Positions 49,250 through 59,382 of a DNA stretch of 64,000 bases are shown piece after piece. Both the position numbers and the translations under genes were made by a program. The stretch lies in the NCBI GenBank assembly GCA_031264145.1, contig JAISEK010000196.1, forward strand, positions 1-64,000, in the 5' to 3' direction. This DNA is from Deltaproteobacteria bacterium (lineage in GTDB: Bacteria; Desulfobacterota; Desulfarculia; Adiutricales; Adiutricaceae). Every line of letters begins with the position of its first letter. Positions within the stretch are counted from its first letter, which is position 1. A model generated the notes under the pieces. It made no database searches. It saw only the letters and a program-made list of their open reading frames with translations, and was not told the origin of the DNA.

Positions 49250-50194
49250 TCAGATGACCCAGTCCCAGAACCCCTCCTGGAGGCTCTCCGGGTCGGGTTC
49301 CATTCCCCGCTCGCTCATGAGCTTCAGCTCGGTGTTCTTGACGCTCACCTTGGTCTTTTCGGGGATGCTTTTGGTGATGAAGGCGTTGGAGCCGATGACC
49401 ACGCCCTCGCCGACAACGGTGGAGCCTCCAAGTATGGATGCGCCCGAGTATATGGTCACGTGATCCTCGATGGTCGGGTGGCGCCTTACCCCGCCGAGGA
49501 GGTGGCCGCCGCGGGTGGACAGGGCCCCCAGGGTCACGCCCTGGTATATCTTGACGTGGTTGCCGATGACTGTTGTCTCGCCGATGACGATGCCGGTGCC
49601 GTGGTCTATGAAGAAGTGGTGGCCGATGGTGGCCCCGGGGTGGATGTCGATGCCGGTAAGGCCGTGGGCGCACTCGGTCATCATGCGGGGGATGAGGGGA
49701 ACTCCCAGGAGGTAGAGCTCGTGGGCGAGGCGGTTGACCATGGTGGCGAAGAGGCCGGGGTAGGAGAGGATGATCTCGTCGTGGTTGAAGGCCGCCGGGT
49801 CGCCGTCGTAGGCGGCCTCCACGTCCGTCGCTAGGAGATCCCGGATGGCCGGCAGACGCTCCAGGAAGGCGCGGGTCACTGCCTGGGGCCCGGCAAGGTG
49901 GGTCAGGTCGTGTCCGTCCTGGCCGAAGGCCCGCCGGATTTGCTTTTCGAGACCATGCTGGACGCCTTCCAGTAGCTCGCCCAGGTGGTAGACCAGGGAG
50001 TCGCGCCTCAGTGGCTTGGTGCCGAAAAAGCCGGGGAAGACGAGCTCCCTGAGCCTGTGGATGATGTCGATGATTATTTCCTTGTTGATTTTGTCGCCGG
50101 CCTCCACCTTGATGAGGGCCGAGTGTTCCTGGTAGCTGTCCAGCATGGCCTGGACCAGCGGTCCGATGCCCTTGGGTTCTGTGGTCTTGGACAT
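49250..50194 (-). CDS. cysE: serine O-acetyltransferase (CysE/EpsC-like)
   Basis: DIHPGATIGHHFFIDHGTGIVIGETTVIGNHVKIYQGVTLGA; start trimmed to MSKTTEPKG. Confidence 0.92.
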   Translation of the reverse strand: MSKTTEPKGIGPLVQAMLDSYQEHSALIKVEAGDKINKEIIIDIIHRLRELVFPGFFGTKPLRRDSLVYHLGELLEGVQHGLEKQIRRAFGQDGHDLTHLAGPQAVTRAFLERLPAIRDLLATDVEAAYDGDPAAFNHDEIILSYPGLFATMVNRLAHELYLLGVPLIPRMMTECAHGLTGIDIHPGATIGHHFFIDHGTGIVIGETTVIGNHVKIYQGVTLGALSTRGGHLLGGVRRHPTIEDHVTIYSGASILGGSTVVGEGVVIGSNAFITKSIPEKTKVSVKNTELKLMSERGMEPDPESLQEGFWDWVI

Positions 50195-50689
50195 GGAGGC
50201 TCCCATTTTGTCCGGCAAGGCCGCGGAGAGGTTTTTTTGGGGGTCCGCCCCACTCCCTGGAGGTTGGGTAAACGGGACGGGCGGCTTGTTCAGGCCAGGA
50301 GGACGATGGCCCCTGCCGGCAGGTTGATCTGCCCTGGGGTGCTGCGAAGGGCAGGGAGTGGCGGACCATCCCCCAAGGCCGAAATGCCGGACCGATGGCT
50401 GGGCGCAGTGGCGTCCGGCCCGGACGGCTGTGCCACTGGCCACAGCGGCCCGGTGAGGAGGCGCAGTCCAGCGTCCCTGCCAGGCCCACTGACCCGGCGA
50501 TGTTGGGCGTCCCGGCCTCGATCCTGGCCGGGTGGCGAAGGAAGAGGGTCCGGTCGGCAAACATGTCGCCGCCGCCATACTGCCATGGCCTGGCCTCCTC
50601 AGTGGCCTCCCTTGTCCCGTAGACCACGCCGCCCCCGTGTGGCCTTAGTTGTGTGGCCAGAGAAGACCAGAAAGCCTGCCTCTCATGGT

Positions 50690-51290
50690 CTTGACGTCAA
50701 GGGGGCGGGAGATCGACCGGGCGGCCAGGGTGGCCATGCCGATCACCTTCTCCAGGGGGTTGGGTACGTGGGCCATGGCGGCCACCCTGGTCCTGGTGCC
50801 CAGGGCCTGGCTAACCCGCCGGGAGCGAGACCGCGCGCATCGTCGAGGGGCGAGACCCTTATGAGGGTCCAGGTCTCCTCGGCCACCAGCTGCCAGCTGC
50901 CAGGTGACGATGTCCACATGGCGCTCGAGCCAGGTCAGGAGTATCTCGTCGCCCCAGGGACCAGCCAGGGCTTGGCGAAGACCTGTGCCGCCAGGTCCGG
51001 GCCCTCGGTCGTCCCCATGGCGAGGATGGCGCTACCATGACCAGAGGCCCAGTTGAAGGCGGCTACCTTGCGTCTCGCCTCCTCGTAGGCCTCGGTTGCC
51101 CTGGGGGCCGTGTAGTGGGCTCCGCGGTGGACCCCTGGAGTCCTCCCCAAGGTAAAAGACGGCCCTTGGCTTTTGGGTTGTGGCGGCGTTGTCGAGTCAG
51201 ACGGGTGGCTTGCCGTTGGCCACGGACGTCCCCAGGATGGGGAAGTCATCCCTGATGGCCGAGACCGGGACCGGCCCAACGAGCGCCGGC
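50690..51290 (-). pseudogene. SufS-type cysteine desulfurase pseudogene
   Basis: Across three frames: IRDDFPILGTSVANGKPPV*LDNAATTQKP; HRGAHYTAPRATEAYEEARRKVAAF; GTTEGPDLAAQVF; GDEILLTWLERHVDIVTWQL; TRTRVAAMAHVPN. Confidence 0.85.
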
Positions 51291-52827
51291 GGGACAGGAG
51301 CGGGCGGGATGCCTCGCCTGTGTGGCCAGCAAGTGCCGTCGGCCATGAAAGGATCTGGCCGGGGCTGGTCCCCCTGGGAGCGCCAGGGCGACGACGTTCT
51401 TCGGAAGGCCGTAGCCGTTGCGGTTGGGGCAGTATGGCTCTCCCTGGGATTCCCGATGGCAGGCCCATCTGCTCGGCCGTCTGAGCATGCGGGGAGGGGA
51501 GGACGTCGGCAACCTTGGAGCCCAGGACATACTCGCGGGGGGGCGCCTGGTTGGGCTCGAAGCCTTGAGGAATCTCGGTCCGGCCAGGGGGGTGTCCCCA
51601 TCCTCGACGACCCTTCCAATGGTTCAGGTGCCTGGCCATGGCCTCCTCTGTGGAGACCATCTCCTTTATCCTGGCACCCAGTGGTGGCGAATTCTTGTCC
51701 AGCTCCAATGAGGAGGTCTGGCCAACCAGGTCCAGGATGTCCATTTGGGGAGCCTCCAGAAAAAGAAGGCGGAGTGTCCCAGGGAAAGGACGCTCCGCCT
51801 TCAGAGAACTGATTAGCGTTGTCGCAAGCCGGGCCAAAAACTAGCCCGTCCTGGCAAGATTATATTGGGCCGTGGATCGGTTGTCAATGCCTGGAATTAT
51901 GTCTGCTCTTGGCCCTGGACCTCCCCGCCGCCAACTAAAACTTGCCTATTCGAACCAGGGTGGGTAATCTAGGAAAGATGACCTGGGCGTGCCACGGGAA
52001 ACCGGTCGGCTCAAAGCCCGCTAAGGGGCTGGGAAAGCCAGCCCAGGTACCTGGCAAATGGACCATTGGCCCGCCGGCTGGCCCAGGCCATTGGCAGGTA
52101 AGGGCAGCCGGGCCAAAAGCGCAAGAAAAATGACCGGTCCCGTCGGACGGCTCAAGGGAAAACTGGCCAGCGGCCTTGACTTATTCCGGCATAAGTAATA
52201 GACTGACCAGAATCATCTGGCATTGAACAAAATCTCCATTGATTATCAGAAGTTGTTTTGAAAAAAAGTAATGATCATTTTCATCCACGGTGTCATTGAT
52301 ATTTGCGTATTGGCATATTAATAAGTCTATGATCATGTGAGTTATGAGTTTAGAATAAAATGATATAGTTTCGTGGTCTTGATGAAAATTAGTGCTGTTT
52401 TTGTTGCGAGAGATAACCAATTATCCTCCGCAATCTGATTAGGATATTGGGCATTAATTTGATCCCATGATCAAATATTCCGTTAATTATAGGATTATGA
52501 GTCTTGAAATTTGAGGTTCTTCTTCATGTCGCCTGGTACTTTTTGCAAACTTTCATTTTTTTGTTGCAAAGGTGGGGGTGTTTGATGGTATTATGTTCAG
52601 TCGGCTGCCAGAAGGGCCTCTCTGCTTTTCGTCGTCCCCGTGAGAAGGCCTTGGTCACGGGGCCGATCGGCCTGGCTGGGCCAGGACTGGGCCAGGGCGT
52701 TTGATTACGTCGCCAGGGGCCCACCGGCAACCATGGCGAATTCCCGACAACCTTGACCCGCCGGGGGGCGGCGGCCTGGCCCGCCCTCCCTTTGGCGGGA
52801 ACAGTTTTCCCTTAAGGTATCCAGCGC

Positions 52828-53901
52828 ATGGATTACATCGACGAGACCCAAGCCGCCGCCGAATGGAAGACCACCAGGGGACAGGTGGCTCAGTGGTGCT
52901 CAAAGGGGCTGGTGGCCCAGGCGGAGTTCGCCGAAGGAGCCTGGAAGATCCCCGCAGAGGCGGCCAAGCCCCAGGACGACGCCCAAAGCCCCAGGACCCA
53001 GCCCGTGGCCAAGCCCTTCCTGAAGTGGGCCGGGGGCAAGACCCAGATCCTGGACCAGATTCGGGCCAGGTACCCGGACGGCCTGGGGACCAGCCTGAAC
53101 CGCTACGCAGAGCCATTCGTCGGCAGCGGCGCCGTCCTCTTCGACGTCCTTAGCCGCTACGAACTCTCCGAGGTCTACATAGGCGACGTCAACCGCGAGC
53201 TCATAAACTGCTACACCCTCATAAGGGATCGGGTTGACGAGGTGGTCAGCCATCTCCAGGCCATGGAGAGGGTGTACCTGCCGGGCGGGGAGCAATTTAG
53301 GAAGGATTTCTACGAAAAAGCCAGGAAAAAGTTCAATTGCTTAAAAAGCATGCCGAGCGATGGCACCGAGTTGGCCGCCCTTTTTATCTATCTCAACCAT
53401 ACTTGCTTTAACGGTCTATATAGGGTTAACTCCTATGGTAACTTTAACGTGCCCATGGGTAGCTACAAAAACCCAACCATCTGCGACGACCGCAACCTGC
53501 GGGCGGTCAGCCAGGCCCTGGCCGGGGTGACCATATCCTGCGTAGAGTACGGCCAGTCGAGAAGCTTCATCAACCCCAACACCTTCGTCTACATCGATCC
53601 GCCCTACCGTCCCCTGTCCTCCACCTCCCGGTTCACCTCCTACGCCCAGTGCGTCTTCGGTGACCACCAGCAGGCCGAGCTGGCCAGGTTCGTGGATGCC
53701 ATCGTCGATGACGGGGCCTACGTCCTGGTCAGCAACTCCGATCCCAAGAATACCGACCCCTCCGACGACTTCTTCGACGATCTGTACGTCAACCACGCCA
53801 TCGAGCGGATCAAGGCCGTAAGGGTCATAAATTCCGTGGCCTCGGGGCGGGGCGCCATAACCGAGCTCCTCATCGTCGGGAATCGGAAGGCCTCCAGCTA
53901 G
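52828..53901 (+). CDS. Dam/D12-class DNA N6-adenine methyltransferase with N-terminal HTH (MerR/excisionase-like)
   Basis: PFLKWAGGKTQILDQI, YAEPFVGSGAVLFD, NHTCFNGLYRVNSYGNFNVPMGSY, DPPY; N-terminal YIDETQAAAEWKTTRGQVAQWCSKGLV. Confidence 0.93.
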   Translation: MDYIDETQAAAEWKTTRGQVAQWCSKGLVAQAEFAEGAWKIPAEAAKPQDDAQSPRTQPVAKPFLKWAGGKTQILDQIRARYPDGLGTSLNRYAEPFVGSGAVLFDVLSRYELSEVYIGDVNRELINCYTLIRDRVDEVVSHLQAMERVYLPGGEQFRKDFYEKARKKFNCLKSMPSDGTELAALFIYLNHTCFNGLYRVNSYGNFNVPMGSYKNPTICDDRNLRAVSQALAGVTISCVEYGQSRSFINPNTFVYIDPPYRPLSSTSRFTSYAQCVFGDHQQAELARFVDAIVDDGAYVLVSNSDPKNTDPSDDFFDDLYVNHAIERIKAVRVINSVASGRGAITELLIVGNRKASS

Positions 53902-54285
53902 CCCCCTGCGCCAATGGGCGACCGGAAGTGGGACCCCAGGATTCGGTCCGGGAGTCGGCGGCGGCCTGGTCCCCTTGGCCATGCCCTGTCGGCCATGGCG
54001 AGGCCAGAGGCCAGTCCCCGGCTTTCGGGCGTCCTTGGCCGGCCGCTGGCCAGGCCAGGGTGGGCTCCCGTCTGGCGGCCCTCGTCCGTCCAGGTGGATG
54101 CTCCCGCCCACGACGGGCATCCCCTCGCCAGGGCACCCATACGGTCGCCCATGGGACGCTGTGTCCGCCTTGGCCCACGGCCTGGAGCACCCCAGGGCAG
54201 GCCACCACCCGGGGCTGCCTGCCGGGACGCTTTTGCCCCTGGCGTTCCCCTCTGGCCCCGCCAGTGTCCCGGCGGTCGGCCTGGC

Positions 54286-55362
54286 CTACGCCCCTTGGGG
54301 GCCGTCGTCCCTGAAGAGGCCGGTCAGTCCGGCCGTCCCTGGGTCGTGGCCGAACACTTCCCGCCAGACGCGTCCGCTTTCCATGCATAGGTATATCCTG
54401 GTCCCCGGCAAGACCACCTCCCGCAGCAGGCCCAGGACTGTCCGGTACATGAGCCGCCTCCTTGGCCTGGGGTACCGCATCTTGCCGTCCCCGCCCAGGA
54501 CGAACTCTGCCTCGAAGAGGCCGCTGGGCCGGGTGGCCCGCATTATGGCCTTTAGTGCCGGCAGGAACCTGAAGCAGCCCATTGAGACGAAGGCCAGGGC
54601 CATTGGATCGAGGATCCTGGCGATCAGGTCCACGGTCCTGGCGTAGCCCTTCTCCCAGCCGGGGAACCATACGAGTGGATCGAAGTGGAGGCCTATGGGG
54701 TAGCCCCTGGACCAGGCCAGGGCGGCCGCCTCGAGGCGGGCCTCTAGCCGGGCGGCCCGGGGCTCCTCCCTGGCGCAGATCTCCGGGGCGTTCACGGAAA
54801 AGGAGATGACCGTACGGCCGCCGTGGTCCAGGCCCAGAAGGTGCCTGACGCTGTCGGTCTTGGTCTTCAGTTCCAGGGTGAAGGGCGGCCTTTGGCTGAA
54901 AAGCTCGACCAGCCTTCGCGATATTCCCGTCCGATGGTCCAGAAGGAGGCTGTCGGTGAACTCGCCAGTGCAGTAGCGGTGGGACCTTGGCCCGCTGCCC
55001 CAGTCCCTTCCCCCAAGAAGCTCCCCGTCCAGGTGCCTGGAAAGCTCGTCGAGGCCCTCGTCGAGGCTGTTGCCGAAAAAAATGACCGCCTCGGTCCCCA
55101 GATAGGCCGAAAGGATGCAGTAGGAGCAGCCAATGTCGCAGCCCTGGCCGATGTGGAAGATGTTGAGGCCGCAGCAGTTGTAGCGAGGCGTGGCCGGGCA
55201 GGGCCTCAGAAAGCTTCCCCGGTGGCGGGTCACCAAAAGATCCCCAGGCCCAAGGCCGGGGTAGTCGGCCGGGGCCACGGGCGGGCTGGGGATACCCTGG
55301 TCTCCCAGGTCAAGCCCCAGGAATTCCTCCTCGACCAAAAACCTGCCGAAACGGCCGTCCAT
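54286..55362 (-). CDS. SPL (spore photoproduct lyase)-like radical SAM protein
   Basis: Radical SAM motif CDIGCSYC followed by ILSAYL; RYCTGEFTDSLLLDH, ELKTKTDSVRHLLGL, SFSVNAPEI. Confidence 0.85.
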   Translation of the reverse strand: MDGRFGRFLVEEEFLGLDLGDQGIPSPPVAPADYPGLGPGDLLVTRHRGSFLRPCPATPRYNCCGLNIFHIGQGCDIGCSYCILSAYLGTEAVIFFGNSLDEGLDELSRHLDGELLGGRDWGSGPRSHRYCTGEFTDSLLLDHRTGISRRLVELFSQRPPFTLELKTKTDSVRHLLGLDHGGRTVISFSVNAPEICAREEPRAARLEARLEAAALAWSRGYPIGLHFDPLVWFPGWEKGYARTVDLIARILDPMALAFVSMGCFRFLPALKAIMRATRPSGLFEAEFVLGGDGKMRYPRPRRRLMYRTVLGLLREVVLPGTRIYLCMESGRVWREVFGHDPGTAGLTGLFRDDGPQGA

Positions 55363-55415
55363 GTCCCCGCCTCCCTTCTCCGGCCCCGGGCAGTGGGCCT
55401 GGCCACCTGGCGGGG

Positions 55416-56408
55416 TCAGTCCTCCAGGAGCCACAGGGCGTCCAGCGCCTGGCCCTCAGAGAGTTCCAGGGCCTTTTGGGCCAGCCTACCCAGGGAGTCC
55501 TTGTCGGAGAAGGTCAGCCCGATGGTCGTCGTCACGTCCTCGAAGTCCGGGTCCAGCTCGATTTTTAGGCCCTCGGGTAGGGCCAGGTCCCTCAGGGCCT
55601 CCCGGCGTCTCCTGGCCAGGTCCGATAGGAAGGGAAAGCGGAGGCCGTGGATCGCTTCCCGTGCCGACTTTTCCGCCCTGGGCCCCGAGATGGCCGCCAG
55701 GGCGGGGCCGGCCAGGAGGCCGGCCAGGAAGCCGGGCCCCCCGGAGCGCCTCAGGTCATCGAGCCACTCCAGCCACTGGCGGCGGTTTTGGCGGCTGGGC
55801 CCGGTCCTGGCGACAAGGTCCAGGGCCAGGGCCCGCTCTTCCGGCGTCCAGGCGGCCAGGAGGGCGGCGTTCTCGGGGTCAAGCCTTCCCTGGGCCATGA
55901 GGTCCAGGGTCTGGCCCTGGACCTCCATGGCCTTCTCCAGGGCCACCAGCCTGGTGGTCCCTGGCCTGAACCCCAGAAGCCCGGCCAGCGTTGGCCAGGC
56001 CGGGGGCTCGGAGGCCTTCCTGGCCCAGTCCCAGGCCAGGCACAGCTCGGCCTGGTTCAGGCCCCGCCCCAGGTTGTCGGTCAAGGCCAGCGCGGCCAAA
56101 AAGGAGGAACAGGCTAGGGTTTGGCCTGGTCCTGGACGGGGGGCCAGGCATGGGGCCTTCCTGAAGCCCAGCCTGGCCAGGGCGGCCAGGCGGCGGCCGC
56201 CGGATATGACCAGGGGCCGGCCATCGCCGTCAAGGGCCAGCCAGAGTGGCCTGAGGAGCCCCAGTTCCCCGATAGACTTGACCAGGTCCTCCAGGGGGCG
56301 GCCATGGGAGAGCGGGGCGGCAGCGAGGCCGGCCAGGGGGATCTCCAGGATCTGGCCCTGCCAACCGTCCTGGCCGCCGGTGTCCACGGGATAGGGGCTG
56401 AGGGGCAT
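55416..56408 (-). CDS. ParB/Srx N-terminal domain-containing protein
   Basis: IPLAGLAAAP...LEDLVKSIGELGLLRPLWLALDGDGRPLVISGGRRLAALARLG. Confidence 0.8.
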   Translation of the reverse strand: MPLSPYPVDTGGQDGWQGQILEIPLAGLAAAPLSHGRPLEDLVKSIGELGLLRPLWLALDGDGRPLVISGGRRLAALARLGFRKAPCLAPRPGPGQTLACSSFLAALALTDNLGRGLNQAELCLAWDWARKASEPPAWPTLAGLLGFRPGTTRLVALEKAMEVQGQTLDLMAQGRLDPENAALLAAWTPEERALALDLVARTGPSRQNRRQWLEWLDDLRRSGGPGFLAGLLAGPALAAISGPRAEKSAREAIHGLRFPFLSDLARRRREALRDLALPEGLKIELDPDFEDVTTTIGLTFSDKDSLGRLAQKALELSEGQALDALWLLED

Positions 56409-56409
56409 A

Positions 56410-56784
56410 CTAGAGGCCGGCCACGGCCTCAATCTCGATTTTGGCCCCCTTTGGTAGGGCGGCCACCTGGACCGTGCTCCTGGCCGGGAACGGCTCGGGG
56501 AGGAAGGTCGCGTAGACCTCGTTGACGGCCCCGAAATCGGCCAGATCGGTCATGAAGATGCCGACCCTCAGGACCTTCCCCATCGAGCTCCCGGCCGCCT
56601 CCAGGATGGCCTTGACGTTTTCAAGCGACTGCCGGGCCTGGTCGGCCGCCCTGTCCGGCATCTGGCCGGTTTTGGGATCGATGGGCAGCTGTCCCGAGAC
56701 GTAGACCGCATCGCCGCGGACGATGGCCTGGGAATAGGGGCCGATGGCGGCCGGGGCCTTTTCGGTGGAGACTGGCTTCTTCAT
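56410..56784 (-). CDS. ridA: RidA family reactive intermediate deaminase
   Basis: KAPAAIGPYSQAIVRGDAVYVSGQLPIDPKTG, NVKAILEAAGSSM, PARSTVQVAALPKGAKIEIEAVA. Confidence 0.93.
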   Translation of the reverse strand: MKKPVSTEKAPAAIGPYSQAIVRGDAVYVSGQLPIDPKTGQMPDRAADQARQSLENVKAILEAAGSSMGKVLRVGIFMTDLADFGAVNEVYATFLPEPFPARSTVQVAALPKGAKIEIEAVAGL

Positions 56785-57132
56785 GGACAGGATCCTTTCG
56801 TGCGGAAAAATATCCGGCTGGATGGCGTTCGGACAAGCCTCGCGGCCAATTCTGTGGTCGATTGTCGAAAAATGCCTCCAGGCTGGAGTGCCAGGCCTCG
56901 GAGGCAGATGCCGCCTTGGCCAGGGCCGCTGCGATCTGCCGGAAGAGATGAATGGTGGCCAAATGTCTCTGGAGATTGCCGGCATGATCCCGTCTTTTGG
57001 TTCTTGGTGCCACAACATCCCCTAGTTAACACTGGCCCATGGTTTGCCCTGGGCATCGGTTTGGCGTCGCAGGGCGTGGCTATCAACGAAATATCAAGAC
57101 TCGCAAGCTTAGGCATTATGCGGGAAGAGGAC

Positions 57133-57891
57133 TCAATCGACCCGTCCGTAGCGGCGTTGGCGTCCGTGAAAATCGGAAAGTGCGGCCAGAAAGTCATTTT
57201 CCCCAAAATCTGGCCACAGCGTGTCGGTGAAGTATAGCTCGGAGTAGGCCAGTTGCCACAGGAGGAAATTGGATATCCTCCGATCGCCTCCCGTTCGGAT
57301 CAATAGATCCGGGTCCGGCAATTCGCTGGTCCAGAGATGGGATGAGACGGAGTCCTCGTCGATCGCGGCCGGATCGATCCGGCCGCGTTGGGACTCCATG
57401 GCCAGTGAGCGGGCGGCGGCCGCCAGCTCGGCCCGGCTTCCGTAGGAGAGGGCCAGGGTGAGGGTAAGATCGGTGTTGTCCCCAGTGAGCCTTTCGGCCT
57501 GGGCCAGGGCCTCCCTGGCAAAGCTGGGCAGCCGCCCGATGTCGCCCATGGCCCGGAGCCTAACTCCGGAGGAGAGGAGCTCCATGGTCTCGGAGTCGAT
57601 GTAGCGGACCAGGAGATCGAAGAGGTTGTCGATCTCCTCCCGCGAGCGGCCCCAGTTCTCGGTGGAGAAGGTATAGAGGGTCAGGAAGCGGACGCCCAGG
57701 CGGTGGGCGGCCTTGAGGACGGCCCTGACTGGCTCGGCCCCGGCCTTGTGCCCCTCGGAGCGGCCAAGGCCCCTGGCCTTTGCCCAGCGGCCGTTGCCGT
57801 CCATGATGATGGCCACGTGCTTCGGGCCTTTGGGCAGTTCGGTCGGGTCGGGGGCCTGGCCGGCCGGCATGGGATCTAGTGTGTCGGTCAT
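57133..57891 (-). CDS. uppS: isoprenyl transferase (undecaprenyl diphosphate synthase)
   Basis: HVAIIMDGNGRWAKARGLGRSEGHKAG, LTLYTFSTENWGRS, DLLIRTGGDRRISNFLLWQLAYSELYFTDTLWPDF. Confidence 0.95.
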   Translation of the reverse strand: MTDTLDPMPAGQAPDPTELPKGPKHVAIIMDGNGRWAKARGLGRSEGHKAGAEPVRAVLKAAHRLGVRFLTLYTFSTENWGRSREEIDNLFDLLVRYIDSETMELLSSGVRLRAMGDIGRLPSFAREALAQAERLTGDNTDLTLTLALSYGSRAELAAAARSLAMESQRGRIDPAAIDEDSVSSHLWTSELPDPDLLIRTGGDRRISNFLLWQLAYSELYFTDTLWPDFGENDFLAALSDFHGRQRRYGRVD

Positions 57892-57979
57892 TAAAGGAAG
57901 TTACCTGGGACCATGGTTGGGCCGCCTTGCGGAAGGCCATGGCCAAAAAGGGTCGGAAAAATGGTGGATGACGGCGGCC

Positions 57980-59281
57980 TCAGACCAGGCCCAGTCTCTG
58001 GAATATTTCCCTGGTCCAGCGGCTGAAGCGGTGGGGGCTGAAGACTGCCTCAAGCTCTGAGGGCGAGAGGCGATCCATGATGGCCGCATCGGCCTCGACC
58101 AGCTCCCTGAAGTCGCCTTGGCCTGAGGCGGCGGCCATGGCCCTGGACTGTACCAGGGCGTAGGCCTCAACCCTGGAAAGGCCGTGGCGGCAGAGCGCCA
58201 GGAGCAGCTCCTGGGAATTGTAGAGCCCGCCGGTCAGGGCCAGGTTGTCGAGCATTTTTTGGGGCTTTACCACCAGGCCGGCCACGAGCCCCGTGAGGCG
58301 ATGCAGCATGAAGTCGAGCAGGACGGTCGCGTCGGGGGCGACAAGCCTTTCCACAGAGGAGTGGCTTATGTCGCGCTCGTGCCACAGGACCACGTCCTCA
58401 AGGGCCGCCAGTGACAGGGCCCTGACCACCCTGGCCAGGCCAGTCAGGTTTTCCGAGAGGACGGGGTTTTTCTTGTGGGGCATGGCCGAGGAGCCTTTCT
58501 GGCCTCGCCCGAAGGCCTCCTCGACCTCGGCCACCTCCGTCCTGGCCAGGAGCCTGATCTCCACTGCCAGCCGCTCCGCCGAGGTGGCCAGAAGGGCCAG
58601 GACCTGGAAATAGTGGGCGTGGACGTCCCTGGATATGACCTGGCTGCTGACCGGGGTCGGCCTGAGGCCTAGCTTGGAGAGGGCCAGCTCCTCCATCCGC
58701 GGGGACAGGGAGGCGGCGCTGTAGTTCCCGACCGGGCCGGAGAGCTGGCCGACGGAGATGCCCTCGACGGCCTCGTCGAAGCGTCTTAGGTTTCTTTCGA
58801 ACTCGGCCTGGAACGAGGCCAGCTTGAGGCCGAAGGTGGTCGGCTCGGCGTGGATGCCGTGGCTGCGCCCGATGATGGGGGTGTCAATGAACTCGACCGC
58901 CCTTGACCCCAGGACCTCCAGGAGGTCGACCAGCCCCTGCCTGATAAGCGACGAGGCCCTGACCAGCCTAAGGGCCAGGGCGGTGTCCAGGATGTCCGAG
59001 GAAGTCAGGCCATAGTGGAAGTAGCGGGCCGCCGGGCCCACGCGTTCCTCGACGCTGGTCACGAAGGCGATCACGTCGTGTTTGACCTCGGCCTCGATCT
59101 CGGCGATGCGCCCGGCGTCGAAGGCAGCCTTCCCGAGTATCTCAGCCGCCTCGCCCTGTGGGATGAGGCCCATCTCGGCCTGGGTCCTCACGGCGGCCAG
59201 CTCCACCTCCAGCCAGGACTCGTACTGGCTTTCCAGGCTCCAGATGAAGGACATGGCCGGGCGTTGGTATCGATCGATCAT
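57980..59281 (-). CDS. purB: adenylosuccinate lyase
   Basis: HYGLTSSDILDTA, GRSHGIHAEPTTFGLK, GSSAMPHKKNPVLSENLTGLAR, ERDISHSSVER. Confidence 0.95.
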   Translation of the reverse strand: MIDRYQRPAMSFIWSLESQYESWLEVELAAVRTQAEMGLIPQGEAAEILGKAAFDAGRIAEIEAEVKHDVIAFVTSVEERVGPAARYFHYGLTSSDILDTALALRLVRASSLIRQGLVDLLEVLGSRAVEFIDTPIIGRSHGIHAEPTTFGLKLASFQAEFERNLRRFDEAVEGISVGQLSGPVGNYSAASLSPRMEELALSKLGLRPTPVSSQVISRDVHAHYFQVLALLATSAERLAVEIRLLARTEVAEVEEAFGRGQKGSSAMPHKKNPVLSENLTGLARVVRALSLAALEDVVLWHERDISHSSVERLVAPDATVLLDFMLHRLTGLVAGLVVKPQKMLDNLALTGGLYNSQELLLALCRHGLSRVEAYALVQSRAMAAASGQGDFRELVEADAAIMDRLSPSELEAVFSPHRFSRWTREIFQRLGLV

Positions 59282-59382
59282 ATTGGATTGCGGCTCCCTT
59301 TCCTGGTAAATAAGGACGTCTAATTATCCGAGGCCAGGTGCCAGTCTGCACCTGACCAGCAAGGCTTCCCGCCGCCACGGGC

